Shown here: positions 11,081-23,529 of the stretch, piece after piece
Numbering within the stretch: the stretch's first letter is position 1
Layout of the letters: the number at the start of each line of letters is the position of its first letter
Assembly (NCBI GenBank): GCA_964058805.1
Contig: CAXKVV010000151.1
Coordinates: 1 to 41,586, forward strand
Reading direction: 5' to 3'
Length of the DNA: 41,586 nucleotides
Origin: Schoenoplectus triqueter
Lineage: Eukaryota > Streptophyta > Magnoliopsida > Poales > Cyperaceae
Program-made: the position numbers and the translations under genes
The notes under the pieces: generated by a model
Told to the model about the DNA's origin: nothing
The model's input: only the letters and a program-made list of their open reading frames with translations
The model's database searches: none

Positions 11081-11611
11081 AATTTAAGAACTATGCAGCT
11101 GTACTTGGACGGTGAAAAGGATGATAATTAGCATTTTCTTTAAATTTTTGTGTTACTTCAACATCAGCTCTCAGTATCTCACCGTCTCCACAGTACGTAC
11201 CACCTCTGTTCAATTATTACGGGTACATGACAAAATTCTGTAAATTTAATATTTAGAACTCAGGGATATATATAAAAAAAAACTTAATTGAAACAACGTA
11301 GCATTTTTCTAAAATTATTGACAGCATCCCCTAAGATTGTATCGGACTTCCTGACACTTTCTTCAGAAAAGAATATTTAGTTTCCTCACCTGGGTGGATA
11401 AATAACCAAATGAAAAACCTACATTAAAAAAAGGAAAATATACATCGAAAGTGTTTCAAACTGTTGACACTAGAGAACCACGCCTACCAAAATTGGCCAA
11501 GAAAAATATCATGCGTGGGATATGAGATCCATCAACAGTTAGGGTATATTAAGAATGAAAGAGATTTTGATTTCTTCCTTGCATAAAAAAACAAGTCTTG
11601 TTGACATGCAT

Positions 11612-11621
11612 AACTTTATTT
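11612..11621 (-). terminator. Possible polyadenylation signal of NAD synthetase
   Basis: On the minus strand AATAAA (complement of 11615-11620) begins one base after the stop codon. Plant near-upstream elements are loose in sequence and usually sit farther from the stop, so this is only a candidate. Confidence 0.25.
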
Positions 11622-14600
11622 TTAGAGACCGGCACTAGGGTTGGCAGACCCGACGACCACAACTCCCATCCCACTTCCTTGCGCAAATTTCACATCAGGA
11701 CCTCTCATCAGAACTTCAGCACTGATATCTGCAGCTTGAACTTCATTTGTCTCTGCCTCCTTTGCCAGCTCATCAATTTTGCGGAACTGGTAGGACCATC
11801 TAGAGTTGTACAAGAATTGCCGTAGATCGAACCTATTATCCTCTGGTGAGTAGCTCTACATGACACAGTTTCATTTTATTTCATTTTCATCATCTATTTC
11901 CTTATATTTTATAAATAGTTTTGAGTGGTAAAAATAATTACCTCAGCATGGTAAGACGGGGTAAGAACAGTCATCTTGTGACGATTTATTGCATAGTATT
12001 TAAAGAAATGCTTTACTTTTTCAGCCACCTCTGACGGGGACAATCTCCCTTTCCATTTAGCGCATAGATACTACAATAGAAAAAAAAATGATAAAATACA
12101 AATTGAGAATTTGACATGAAATCATCATAAATATGAAACAAAAGGCCAAAGCTTACCTGGTACATAGATACAGGTCCACATCGGAATATCTTCCTAAGCC
12201 TACCATATACTGACAATTCCTCGTATGTCATGCCCATATCCACCTCATCTAACTGAAGCACAAGAACCAATATTAATTTATTTTTTTTTGGAAAAGAGAC
12301 AAATAATGCCCGTTTCATTATCTGAAACAATAAACATACAAAATATTAATTTAACTTCAAAATAACAAAACAAAAGTAAATTTTTTAAAAGAAAATTTTA
12401 TTCAAAAACCTGATTGTAATCAGAGCGTATAGGTTCTAGCTCTGCAGTGGGAGGTGCAGCTTCGACATCGGCAAGAGAAGGAAAGTGGAGATGAATAGCA
12501 GCCCACCGAAGAAATGATCTCAAATCTTGTTTACTCACACTGCCAATGGGATTCAAGTCGGCCGCACTGCAATCATACTTCCCACAACCAGCAAAAAAGA
12601 AACTAACTCAATATTTTGATAACCTGTTAACCATGATTGATGTTTCTAAAGATCAAATTCAACTTCTTCATAGTTTCAATTACAAAACTGTGAACTTGTT
12701 AAACAAATACAACCCACTGGTGATATTGAAATAAATCATAATTCTCTAGCAATGCTAATCTGGCACAGAACTACTGCACTCCTGATCTTTTCCTTGTTTA
12801 ATCGAGCCAACACTAAATAGGTGTGGTAACTGACAAGAAAGGCGCAATTTATCTTTAGTCCTTCAAAAGTTCAAGGAAAAACATTAGACTTGTCTTTAAA
12901 AAGGCAATACCTTGGTCAAGTAGCCACGCAATGCTTCATCAACATTGGAACATCCTAAAACTAGATAAAACCCAGATTTGTTATGCATCCAAGGAAGGAA
13001 AAGTGACAACATATAGGCAAGAATCATGCGAACACGGGCTTGAATATTTTGCAAACCAAGGTTCTCTGTGCTTGATCCCCCATCAACCTACACATTTCAC
13101 AAGTCAACCTTATGTCAACTGCACATATTCTTTTTGTACTTTGAACACTTTGGAAGGTACCTTGTAACGTGGAAGCTTCCCAGAAAGAGCCCTAAGTACA
13201 CTAAGAAAAGCTGAAACTATGGTATCTATGGCAACATCCACATGGTATGCACCAACTTCATCAGCAAGCTTTTTTGCACGGGATCTAGTGGCTTCTGAAC
13301 TGAACAAAAAATGGCAGTGATTACATTACTAGAAAAACTAAACACTTTTTAACTGCCTGCTAGATAAAATAACTGGGTAAAGAGGTAGAGTGATGGTTAC
13401 CTTTATATCCTTCTAATCATACTTGATAAAATAACAGTAGTGATTTGACCATCTATATTTACATGCCTTTTTGTGGCTAGGAGAAAACTGCACCAATTAG
13501 TGAAATACAAAAACCAAAAAAGTTAGCTCCCTACCTATTTTCAGAACCCATGAAGACAGTATAAAATATGCGGTTAGCGAATTCTTGACTGTCATTTGGG
13601 AATTCCCCGTTCTTGTATTGACCTATCCTTAAGGCATCAGCCTTAACTTGTTCATCTCCTTCTTCTATATCTGTAAATTTCAGTTTGTAAGCCACAAAAT
13701 CTAAAAGAACAAATTTGAATTAATTGCAACTAATAGATATACAAGTTCAAATTACAATAGTATGCAAGACATAATATATATATAAAAAAAGGCACATAAT
13801 AAGGAAGAAAAGTGGAGAAAATTCAGAGGCTACATTATCCAAGAATGATACTCGAAGAAGAATAGTATAATTAAAAATAGTGAGAATCAGTAAAATGCAT
13901 AATTAAGTCATTCCGTCTATTTCATGTACTTATACAGGTGCTTGTTTACACAGTGTAGTTGTGTGAATAATCACAAGCTATGTCATTAATGCCCTTCTTA
14001 ATATCAAGTTCCACATGAATAATATAATCTATACACTAGAACCAACATGCATCTGACAATATACTGAACTTAAAATTTTGCATCACTTACCTCTTATGAC
14101 AAGCTGGCACATGCATCCGACTATTGCTGCAACAGATGAACTGTCAGCACCACCAGATAGTGGAAGCAGAAAACCAGATGCACCACTCCTTCGCAGGTAA
14201 TCCCACAGCCAACAGCTTGGCCCAAATGCTATTTCTTCTTGTGGCAAGTGATACTTAACCTAAGCAAATGAAGCACACTTTGCTAAAAAAAATTATGACA
14301 TTCTAGGAACTACTAGAGGCTAGTCAGAAATCTTGTCAGATTTCAGTAAAACCAACTCTGCTAATAATTGTTTGAAAAATAAGGATGATATACCATAATG
14401 ATTTTCCTACATGTATATACAAATGCCAGTAGCAGGTATCAACATGATTAGCAAAGCACCAGCATGGACAACACACAAATTAATGGTTTCTTACACTTGA
14501 ACCTAACCTTCACAACATTGGCATCAGCACAGCAATTGGTGCTTTGAATTTTTAGAAGTTTCAGGAGAGAGCAAAACTAACTTCAATCGGAGCTGTCGGG

Positions 14601-17176
14601 CAAGTACCAAGTCTGAACTTCTGGCAAAGCTTTTGAGGAACCTTTACATAAGGGACAGTACTAGTGTTGCGACTAGCTTGCTCCCGGAAACTGCTACTTG
14701 ATCCTCGATAACTGGATACCTTTGGTTATGACAACAAAGAAAAATGTATAAAAAGGCTACCAATACTAGAAACAAAAGAGCAATATGTACTCTTTTTTTG
14801 TGGAACTTCATTTTTATCACTCGCACCACAATTCCAACGATGAAATGTCAACTAAAAGTGTAATAAGAAAGATGAAACAATGATAAGATATTTGGGAAGT
14901 GAACATAGGTATCAACATCTGTAATCATGTCATTAGATCATCAGATATAGTTTGTTGAAAGTAGTGAGGATGCGTCCATAGGGTTAAGCCCCATCATCTT
15001 TTTTAGGCTATTATAGTGAACTGCCATTTTAGATAAAGTTAATATCATAATTCTTACAGCATCAAGATCAACCATAGCAGTCAAAACTTCTACATCCTTC
15101 AAGGAGAACTGTGAACCTTGGGCAACCACATCCCCATTCACGGCCACACAACAACACCCATCTAATGAGGACAAGACTTACTGGTTAGAATTGTACAATT
15201 TGTGCTATTGATAAATTATAGAAATTTATTTCAAAGATAGCAATATCAGTACAGTCCAAGGTATCGAATTACACCCATGTGCAGCTAGACCAAAATTTAT
15301 TCAGAAACAGCATCATTTAGTGAATTGCATAATGTCCATTCAGACTTTACATCAAATCTTTTTTCCTCCATTCACTCTAAATTACAGAGTTGCACTCAAA
15401 TCTAATTCAACCTTACTCTATCAACATATTGAATAAAGCAAAAAAAGTGGCAAACTTCACCTGAAAAGCAAACTGACATAATTACTCACCATAATAGAGG
15501 CGGCCACCATCACATCCTTGTTGATTAGCATACATGTAAACACCACCACACGTAACAGTAGCAGCTTTTATAGCATCAATTCTCACATTAAGCTTTCGCA
15601 GCTGGTGGTGGCTTCCACTTGCATTAACAAAGACCTCAACCCCATTATACGAAAGCTCAGCCCTAGGAGGAGATGCAGTGAATAGCTCCTCACAAGTCTC
15701 AGCAGCAACCAACCTGAAAAAAAGAGTTGCAATTAAGAAATTACTACTACAACTCAAAGCAGAAAATAGCCAAGAATCATGATTTCATTCCCAAGTTTGA
15801 ATATGATATTAGTAACAAATGTAGATATTATCCCACGTATGTAAATATGCACCCAGTCACTCATAATTGAAAACAATACACCTGCATTTACCATCTTTGC
15901 AAATAAAATAAGGCTTCTCACATTTATTTGCAATAGGAATCAACATTTTTTACCTTGTTTGCAAATAACATGGTCCAAAATTCTAAAACCAAGATTAGGT
16001 AGCAGACTGAATGACTAAATTAACCCAACAAATTCTTAAGTGCTAGTCAAATAACTATTATATTGGGCTTATTTAATTTCAATTCTATATACTACAAAAT
16101 TGACCTATCATAGAGAGGGCACAGTTCTCAATATCTAATTGAAAGCAACATCTTGCCATTAGCTAGTGCTTGCAGAGGAGGAGGAGGGGGGGGGGGGTCC
16201 ATCAAATAGAAACTTGTGATACAGTTTTATACTTACACGTCGAGGAACTTGAGATATCCATAGCCAAAAGGCACGCTGCCCTGAGAAATGGCCTCGGCGA
16301 CATCCACTGGCAGTTCAAAGTCAAGAAGCTCATCCTTTTTCCGCCAAGCAGAGAACCACCTTAATTCACGGTAATTGCCATCATTTGCAAGGATCATCTT
16401 CGGCCGTATCATGAGTATCTGCCGGTTCATGCAAAATATTTGGCAATTATACCGTACATTTTCAAATATCAATGGCATACCAATGCTGCAAAGAATGCCA
16501 TCGGTCCAGTCGCCAGTGAGGATTTCTGTCAGGCATTCCCAGCTGATGTTGACAAAAAAAATGTATATATTACATATTTATTCATGGAACTTGGGTCTAT
16601 TGGCACAAAGATTGTTAAGCACCGTTGCATTAAGCGGTTAGAAATCTGAGGATTTTTGCAGTGAGTAATTAATTCAATCATCAATTTCACCGGCAAAAGT
16701 TCAGCCAAGAAGTTACAGCACCTTCATAGAGAAGGATTTTTGCTATCATGAGCTAAAACAAAGTGAACTTAGCAGTGTTATAAAACCTCCTCAAATTATA
16801 GCTTATATTTTGTATCATGCTTCAGTTGCAACCTAACTTCACCTAGTTAAACCTCTGCTTAACCTCAATTATCTTCAATTATGCAAGTCATAACTCATAG
16901 CTGACCGTGCTCAATTACTCATTCCCCATGAACTGGACCTTACTTCTATAATATCAATATCAGGTAACGTAAAGAGGCTCACGCATGTTTCACTGTATCT
17001 TCCTCTAAAAAATGATCTTCACACCCATAACCAGTGATCTCAAGCTCTGGGCCAATTCGGATCTTCGCACCTGTCTCCTTGGCCTGTCTAATCGATTCTT
17101 TTATGTTTTTCAAATTGGTATCAAAATCCATGGCCCATTGGTTAAGGTTGCAAGTTGCAACTTTCAGTAGCCTCAT
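11622..17176 (-). CDS. NADS: Glutamine-dependent NAD+ synthetase, 13 exons, complete
   Basis: Catalyses the last step of NAD biosynthesis: ATP-dependent amidation of nicotinate adenine dinucleotide with ammonia from glutamine. Exons in transcript order: 17176-16983, 16542-16237, 15713-15490, 15161-15058, 14719-14582, 14259-14091, 13700-13535, 13299-13161, 13087-12911, 12577-12410, 12252-12157, 12070-11942, 11855-11622. All are GT-AG and phases agree; the sum is 2244 nt (747 aa plus TAA), close to the roughly 725 aa of Arabidopsis. The N-terminal nitrilase-type glutaminase has Glu44 in [14 protein letters not shown], Lys113 in IRPKM and Cys174 in AAETCEELF. The synthetase domain has the P-loop [11 protein letters not shown] (SGGADSS at 357-363), then [20 protein letters not shown] and [16 protein letters not shown]. 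The C-terminus ends in SANPSAGL. Expected in the cytosol, since no targeting peptide precedes the conserved start. No defect was found. Confidence 0.97.
16175..16198. repeat. Purine tract with poly-G run in a NAD synthetase intron
   Basis: GAGGAGGAGG runs into a G homopolymer of about a dozen bases in the intron between exons 2 and 3, just outside the exon 2 donor. On the transcribed strand it is a poly-C tract. Confidence 0.8.
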
Positions 17177-17762
17177 CTTCCCCGAATGTCTTTCCTAGAG
17201 AAAAGAACAAAGAACAAAGAAAAATGTCATTGAACAACAAAAATATAGCATTTATGTATCTAAATTCATACTCCAATAAGAAGGAGAATTCGATTTCATT
17301 AACAATTCAATTAGCTCCGTATGATTCAGTGGTCTTCTTTCAAAATTAGCAAGGAAGAAAAGGAGACGGGATTGGATACAACCGAGTACAGACCAGATTA
17401 GCGGAGAAGAAGCACCTTCAACCGGTTGGTACACTCAGAACGGAGAATAAGGCGTAGAGCAATGCAGCGAGCGAAGCGCCACCTCAGCCGTTCAATTAAT
17501 AGAGAGAGTGATTTTGACGGAGATGACACGGATATCAATAGAGAAGAACGGTCAGGTCAATTCAGCGGCAGAGAAGGAATACCGAATGGGAGTATGGGAC
17601 CGAGTAGTGGAGAATTGGTTCTTCGCATAAGTTTGTGGCAGAAAATCCTGCAATAACTCGTGTAAACAAGCCGATCGGACACAGCCTGAGGCGAGGAGAG
17701 GGACTCGACGGGAGAGGAGAAATTACAGGATATGAAGGTGATGCACTCCGCTGGCCCAGAAA
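17177..17762 (-). promoter_or_regulatory. NAD synthetase 5' UTR and promoter region
   Basis: The DNA upstream of ATG 17176 is less AT-rich than the surrounding intergenic DNA, as is common for 5' UTRs and proximal promoters. Short minus-strand frames here (17252-17434, 17562-17810) could be upstream ORFs or chance. I could not identify a convincing TATA box or a splice pair for a 5' UTR intron. Confidence 0.4.
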
Positions 17763-18489
17763 TAGGGATGCAAACAGGACGGATAATAGCAAAATTATAT
17801 TCATATTCATTATTATTTTTTAGATACGGATAGTTTCGAATATGAATACAAATCAGTTAATAAATAAATACGGATCAGATATTATTAGATACAGAATGCA
17901 GATACTGATCATATATTATCGGATACGGAATGCGGATACAGATATAATTCGGATAGCTAAATAAAATAATTTATTATAAAAATAACAACCTTGACATATC
18001 ATATCGATCATAAAATTTAAGAATTATTCTTATATATAATATTCGTGTAAAACAAGTCCTAAAAATTATAATAAAACATTATTGATATTGGGCCAATAAA
18101 ATTTTATTCGGCGGCGTCACACTGTTTAATATAGTCAATATAATATTTATATTATTTATGAGTCATGTTCATTAATATTTAATATTTAATATAGTCAATA
18201 TAATATTTGTATTATTTATGGGCCATGTTCATTAATATTTAATTTTGTATTGGATCAATACTTGGGCCATCCATATATATTTCAAAGTCACTGATATCCG
18301 AAATTTTAAAACTTCTAGATCCGGATAATTATCCGTATCCGGTTTCAAATTCCATACCGTATCCATATCCGTATCCGTCAAAAAGATATCTATATCCGTA
18401 TCTGAAAATATCTGAATCCAAATATCCATATCCGTTAAAATCTGAATTCGGATCCGGATATTTGTGAATAATATCTGATCCGGTTGCAA
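17763..18489. mobile_element. hAT-like nonautonomous element with GGATAC/GTATCC-rich arms
   Basis: The left end TAGGGATGCAAAC and right end GGTTGCAACCC are imperfect inverted repeats. Subterminal zones carry many GGATACGGAT-type words on the left and ATCCGTATCC-type words on the right, so the whole element is a loose foldback. CCCAGAAA occurs at both edges (17755-17762 and 18490-18497), consistent with an 8-bp hAT duplication, though the exact right end is ambiguous. Two elements of the same style lie at 33552-34096 and 34460-34991. It carries no transposase. Confidence 0.65.
18125..18243. repeat. Tandem duplication of a 60-bp unit
   Basis: Two adjacent copies of a 60-bp unit starting TTTAATATAGTCAATATAAT differ at only a few bases (ATTTATGAGTCATG against ATTTATGGGCCATG). 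The duplication lies inside the hAT-like element. Confidence 0.9.
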
Positions 18490-18497
18490 CCCAGAAA

Positions 18498-19380
18498 ATT
18501 CTTTCTTTCCCTGGGCTTGAAGCCTTGAACTAGACTACTAGACCCGCTTTACAAATGCAGCCTCAATCGGTTCAGTATAAAAGGGGGAAAAATATCAATC
18601 CAGATATTATTTCGGTTCATCACAATAGAGACCGATCCATCCAAATAAAGATTATAAACAGCCAATGCAGAATTTTGATGACCATTAGGTAAAAAAATCA
18701 ACCATTCAACGTATATTTTTATCTAATAAATTTATATTTTTATCTAATAAATTTATAGAATGTGAAACTAGATAAAGAGATATCAGTTAACAAAATTTTA
18801 ATTTAAAAATATAATTTTTCAAAATTCAACTCCCGGATGAGTGTACATCCACCCCTAATTATAAACCAAACGACAACCGATCTCATAAATCGAGGTTTAT
18901 TTCGGTCTATAGAAAATTTATATAGTTTCAATGAAAGAAAAACTAATTATAAAAAAATGTTAAATTCTTCAAAATAAACAAGCATAGTCACAACTTCACT
19001 AAGGTATTCCTTCCTACGTCTGTTCCATTAGTTAAAAAAATCAATCTTGTTTCAATGTAAACAAAAAATAGTAGCTGGAGGATATAAATCGGAAAAAATA
19101 AATAAACAATAAACAAAACGAATCGGGAGAGGTTTTGAACTTAAATTTTGGTTCAAAGTCTCTCTCACTCATTAATTTTATATTGAGATTCATAAAAAGG
19201 TAAGAGATGAGCTTTGAACAAATAAAAAAATATGAATTTTAATATAAAATCAATGAATAAGAGATATTTTGTATTAAGTTTTGAATTTATTCAAAGGCCT
19301 TTGAACCTTCTCCGGTTCCAAAACAAGAGCATCATTTTTTTGAGAAAAAAGAACAAAAAATCAAGAGATTTAACATGTAG
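18498..19380. other. AT-rich intergenic DNA
   Basis: No gene was recognised. A short direct duplication of TTTTTATCTAATAAATTTAT occurs at about 18716-18757. Confidence 0.5.
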
Positions 19381-19399
19381 CAGCTAGTAAGGCAAATAT

Positions 19400-19562
19400 G
19401 GCTGAATCAAGCCCCGAACTAAGGCATCTATCCCTCTGAGACGCCTGTCAACTACTGGTTGATGCACAGAAATGCAATGCAGCCTGGACGGAGTGTTTGG
19501 GACCAACTTTGCTTTTCCATCTTCTGAAACACTTGGAAGGAACGTAATGACAGAATCTTTAT
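19400..19562 (+). pseudogene. LINE reverse-transcriptase C-terminal remnant
   Basis: One plus-strand frame reads WDQLCFSIF, a stop, then NTWKERNDRIF. This matches the W..W..RN...F signature found after the zinc-binding (zf-RVT) domain in plant LINE polyproteins. The stop falls where the family has Trp. The rest of the polyprotein is not recognisable, so this is a decayed fragment. Confidence 0.45.
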
Positions 19563-19573
19563 AAGCCTTTACA

Positions 19574-19771
19574 GTGTGTTGAATATAGAAACGAAAAGAG
19601 AAGAAGAAATGTTGTATTGGAAATGGTTGTGTTTTTCATTATTTCTGAATGATCTATTACATGCTTATATATAAGAGTGCACAAAATATTTATAATTCGT
19701 GTCTCGCTCGTGTTCGACTCGACAATCAACCTTCGGCCTCTTCTGTAATTCCTCACTAAAATTTTCTAACA
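19574..19771 (-). mobile_element. Possible LTR, minus orientation
   Basis: Read on the minus strand it begins TGTTAGAAAATTTTAGTGAG, has a TATATATAAG promoter-like box near the middle, and ends around CAATACAACA or CAACACA. A 5' TGTTAG and 3' ACA are common for Copia LTRs. It lies on the 3' side of the minus-strand Copia fragment (20915-22735) in the same orientation and could be its 3' LTR, separated by a later insertion. No target duplication was found. Confidence 0.4.
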
Positions 19772-19805
19772 TTTTTTTCATTTGGGGCTTTCCTTTATTA
19801 ATTTA

Positions 19806-20740
19806 GAGCTTGGATTGGGTTTTGAAGAGCCTGGATTAGAAGATGAGCTAGGCCAGCTCGTTGAGTAATGAGGCGAGCTCGAGTTATGATCAACTCGACT
19901 CGTCTAAATCTCGATGCATATATGAGTTATATCTCAACCGTTAATTAATATATATATCTTAATATCCCATCCATCGAATTTGCGAAACTTTTAATCTTTA
20001 TAGCCTATGATGTGACTTTGAGTGAGAAGTTTGTAACCTATTGGCTTCTTCAAAAAAAAAAAAATAGCAATCATGAGAATCAAAAGCTCAAGAATATAAA
20101 CCTGCAGAGCTCTAGAATCAAGGGCTGGTGTCATAGGCTGGTCCTACTTCCTCTCTTTCGACTCAGAAGTCAGAAGTTAGTAGTACTCATTTAGTCATTT
20201 GACTCTTTTAATTTTTACTATTTTATCACCGAAATTTTAACTTAGGGTGCTTAAGAATCAAGGCTAATAAATGTCTCAAGGTGATCGAGTGATCGATAAT
20301 ATATTATTTTTTTACCTTCTCTAACTAATGAGTGATCGAAAATATACTAATTTCTTTTACGTTCTCTAGCTATCTAATGAGCTCACATACGATTAGATAG
20401 CTTCCGTTGGTAGGTCTTTGAGTAATTTAGAAGGGTGATAATGAAAAGCGTTATCCCTGTCTCATATTCTCATTGAAGTATTCTGTACTTTTCAAATTTT
20501 AAATTCAGAACAACCATTTAAATTCGCATATAAGTAAGACTCTCATAAAGTCTCATGGCAGGCAGTTGTCCATGAGTCAGCTCAAACTAGCTTGATTCGT
20601 AACGAGACAAACTCAAACAATGCGTTTTAGCTCAAGAGTATATGTAGTCACGAGTTGGCTCATCTCGTTAATATTATGAGATGAGTTCGAGTTGATCTCA
20701 GCTCGTTCGTAACTCATCTCATGAGCAGCCCTACCTATAT
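19806..20740. repeat. GAGCTCG/CGAGCTC-rich repeat region
   Basis: Both ends are rich in inverted AGCTCG/CGAGTT words. The left side has CCAGCTCGTTGAGTAATGAG and GGCGAGCTCGAG. The right side has GAGTTCGAGTTGATCTCAGC and CTCATGAGCAGCCCTA. The layout suggests a nonautonomous DNA transposon with subterminal inverted motifs. Similar words occur at 23530-23660 and 24200-24310. The ends are not resolved. Confidence 0.4.
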
Positions 20741-20914
20741 ATAGGTCATTCGATTATAATTGGTTTCTAAAAATTAAAATAGCTCAATTGGCTGTTGTAA
20801 TTAATTTTGTCATCTGATGGAATTATCAGGAGTAGATGATCATTTTTGGTATGCATGTCACCAGTGCAAGTAGAATGAAGAACTTCAGTAGATAGTAGCA
20901 TGTATGTTATTACG

Positions 20915-22735
20915 ACCCCTTCGAGCTGATGTGATAGGAGTCACAGTAAGCTTGGATGTGTAGCACCGAGGTTGTCACACCATAATGTTGGAGAAGAAGG
21001 AAGAGTAAAATGAAGTTCCCTAAGGAGAAATTGAAGCCGGAGAATTTCAGCGATAGTGATAGCCAGTCCTCTGTACTCCGCTTTTGTACTGGATCTAGAG
21101 ATAGTATTTTATTTCTTTGCACTCCAAGAAATAAGATTATGACCAAGATATATACAAGAATATATATAAAGCGGCGATCATCGATAGAACCAGCTCAGTC
21201 GGTGTCGCTATAAGCATGGAAAGCAAGAGAGGAGTCGGCAATAATGGCAAGGCAATGGTGGAGTGTGCCACAAACATATCTTAATATCCTTTTGACAGTA
21301 GGAGAATGCATGAATTATGAAACTTTATTGATGACAAAGGATATATCAGGTCATGTGATAGTGACATATTGAAGAGCACCAATTGTGCTGCGGTAGAGGT
21401 GAGGGTTGTCAAAATGAGGGTTGTCGGATTTAGAGAGAGGAGTGGAAGAAACCATGAGAGTGGGGCAGGGTTTGGCCGTGTGCATATTAGATCTTTTGAG
21501 GATGTCAGTAAGGTATTTGGTTTGAGTAAGATGTAGGAGAGTAGGTGCAGAGTTGATTTTAATGCCCAAAAAATAATGAAGAGGTCCAAGATCTTTGAGA
21601 GATAAATGTGTTTGAAGTTGAGAGATGCAGAGAGTGAGATGAGAAGAATTGCTGCCAGTAAGAATGATGTCATCAAGATAAATTAAGATCATGGTATGTG
21701 AGGAAGAATGAGAAGTGAATAGGGAGCAGTTGTGGTGGAAGTAACAAACTCATGGTTAATGAGAACAAAAGTGAGATCGTGGAATCAAGCCCTGGAGGAT
21801 TGTCGAAGCCCATAAAGAGCTTTTGTTAAGAGACATACATAGTCGAGGTGATCAGGATCTGTGAAACTTGGAGGCTGGGTCATAAAAATTTATTTTGAAA
21901 ACTCCCTATGAAGAAATACATTATGCACATGTAACTGATGAATAAGCCAATTAGAAGAGACAACAAGAGAAAGTATGAGGTGAATTATTATGAGTCGGAT
22001 AACGAGACTAAAAGTGTATGAGTAATCAAGACCTTTAATTTGAGTGAAGTGTTTAGCGATGAGGCGAGCTTTTTTAGCGCTCAATGGAGTCATCAGCACG
22101 ACGTTTGATTTTATAGACCCACTTGCAGCCAATAGAACTGTGATTAGAAGGTGGAAGGACACAGATCCAAGTTTTGTTTAAAGGTATTGCATTCATTTCA
22201 GTAGCCATGGCATGTCGCCAAATAGGTTGAGAATTGGCTTGAAGAAAAGTTGTTGGTTCTATCTCATGAGAAGTAGAGAGGGAAATATGGACAGGAAAAG
22301 TTCGAACACGGCGAGTGTTGTCATGGAGACCGGGGGGGGGGGGGGGTCATGGGGTGAACAGAGGTGGTGATGTTATGTTGGGTATTTGAGGAAGAAGTAG
22401 ATGTTTCAATATTGATAGAAGGGCGCAAGAGAGAAAGAGAGGTAGGTATTTGGATTGGAGATTGGGTTGGGGAAGTGTGAGAATCGGTAATAGAGTCTGT
22501 AGATGAATTGGGTATTGGGTTGAGGTTGGAGAAGCAGCGGGTTGTGAAGAAGTAGTTGGTAGAAACAATAGAGGAGGCCCTGATGAAGTTTCTACTGAGG
22601 AAGTAGCCATCAAAGGAGGTGTTTTAAAAGGAAATGGGTTTCATCAAAAGTGACATGGCGAGAAATAGAGAGCTTGTTTGTTGGGAGATGATGACAACAA
22701 TAACCCTTCTGATTGGCTAGCATGCTTTCCATTTG
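20915..22735 (-). pseudogene. Decayed Copia retrotransposon (linker, reverse transcriptase, RNase H)
   Basis: Read on the minus strand, Copia landmarks appear in the right order. They are NKLSISRHVTFDE at about 22650 (before the RT), SIGCKWVYKIKR and KARLIAKHFTQIKGLDYSYT at 22160-22020, KALYGLRQSSRA at about 21800, IYLDDIILTGSN at about 21690 (catalytic YxDD as YLDD), LYRSTIGALQYVTIT at about 21370, and ISRSSTKAEYRGLA with LWCDNLGAT at about 21070-20950. Stops and frameshifts lie within and between these blocks, including a stop where the RT normally has Trp after QSSRA. Gag, protease and most of the integrase are absent. It cannot encode an active element. Confidence 0.9.
22330..22346. repeat. 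Poly-G run inside the Copia remnant
   Basis: An uninterrupted run of about 16 G lies on the plus strand in the region upstream (in element orientation) of the reverse transcriptase. It is probably a length-variable homopolymer that arose after the element died. Confidence 0.8.
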
Positions 22736-22739
22736 TATT

Positions 22740-23520
22740 TCAACCTAAAATGATAATGAATCAAATTTTAATACTTTATGTATTAAATTTTAATTAACTA
22801 ACTAATAAAATCTTTATATCATGTAGAATACTAATTTTTATTATGTTTGAAATTATTTTATTATACTTAATGATTTTTAGAAAATAAACCTTTTTGACAT
22901 ACAAATTCTAGTATTTTTCTATTATTTCAGGGTTATATAAACAAACAAAATGTTACTACATATCAGCAACTTGAATACTTAATAAATTAATTCAATTACT
23001 TTTTATAATAATTTAAAAGTTTGTTATTTGCATTGGGTTCATGTCTCACTCTTTTCTAATTTCCTGCTGAATTTATCTTATTTACATAATATTTGTCACT
23101 AAAGTTTTCCAATAGTTTATTCACATTTAGTGCTATGTTTTCAACTGTGTTGCTCAAAATATAAAAGTTCGGATGTTATAGTACATGACATGTATGTGAA
23201 GGTGCGTGTTTTTTTAACCTCGCCGTGTGTTAACAACTTAACCTCACCTTGTAATGCCTTTTATATATATTTTTATATGTTTAAATATTTTTTATTATTT
23301 CTAGTAAATTTCCACAGAAATATTGTTGGGGGGATTTTGCTCCGATGGGTTTCATATACAAAGCTGATTTATTCAGTAGTTAGTGCTTGACATCTTTTCA
23401 CAGCCCCAAACAAAACACGCTCACAATTTTTTTAATATTTCACAAGCACTCGGTTCTCTTCACATGCGCTGCAAAAAATCTCTCTCAATATCTCCCACGT
23501 AGGACCGACAAACTCATGCC
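22740..23520. other. AT-rich intergenic DNA
   Basis: No gene, RNA or well-bounded repeat was recognised. The 86-codon plus-strand frame at 23130-23390 has no similarity I recognise and is probably chance. Confidence 0.4.
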
Positions 23521-23529
23521 TTTCACTCG

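Noticed and set aside
18232..18489. 85-codon minus-strand frame with Asp-Thr-Asp repeats
   Set aside because: The peptide periodicity is a translation of the GGATAC/GTATCC subterminal repeats of the hAT-like element.
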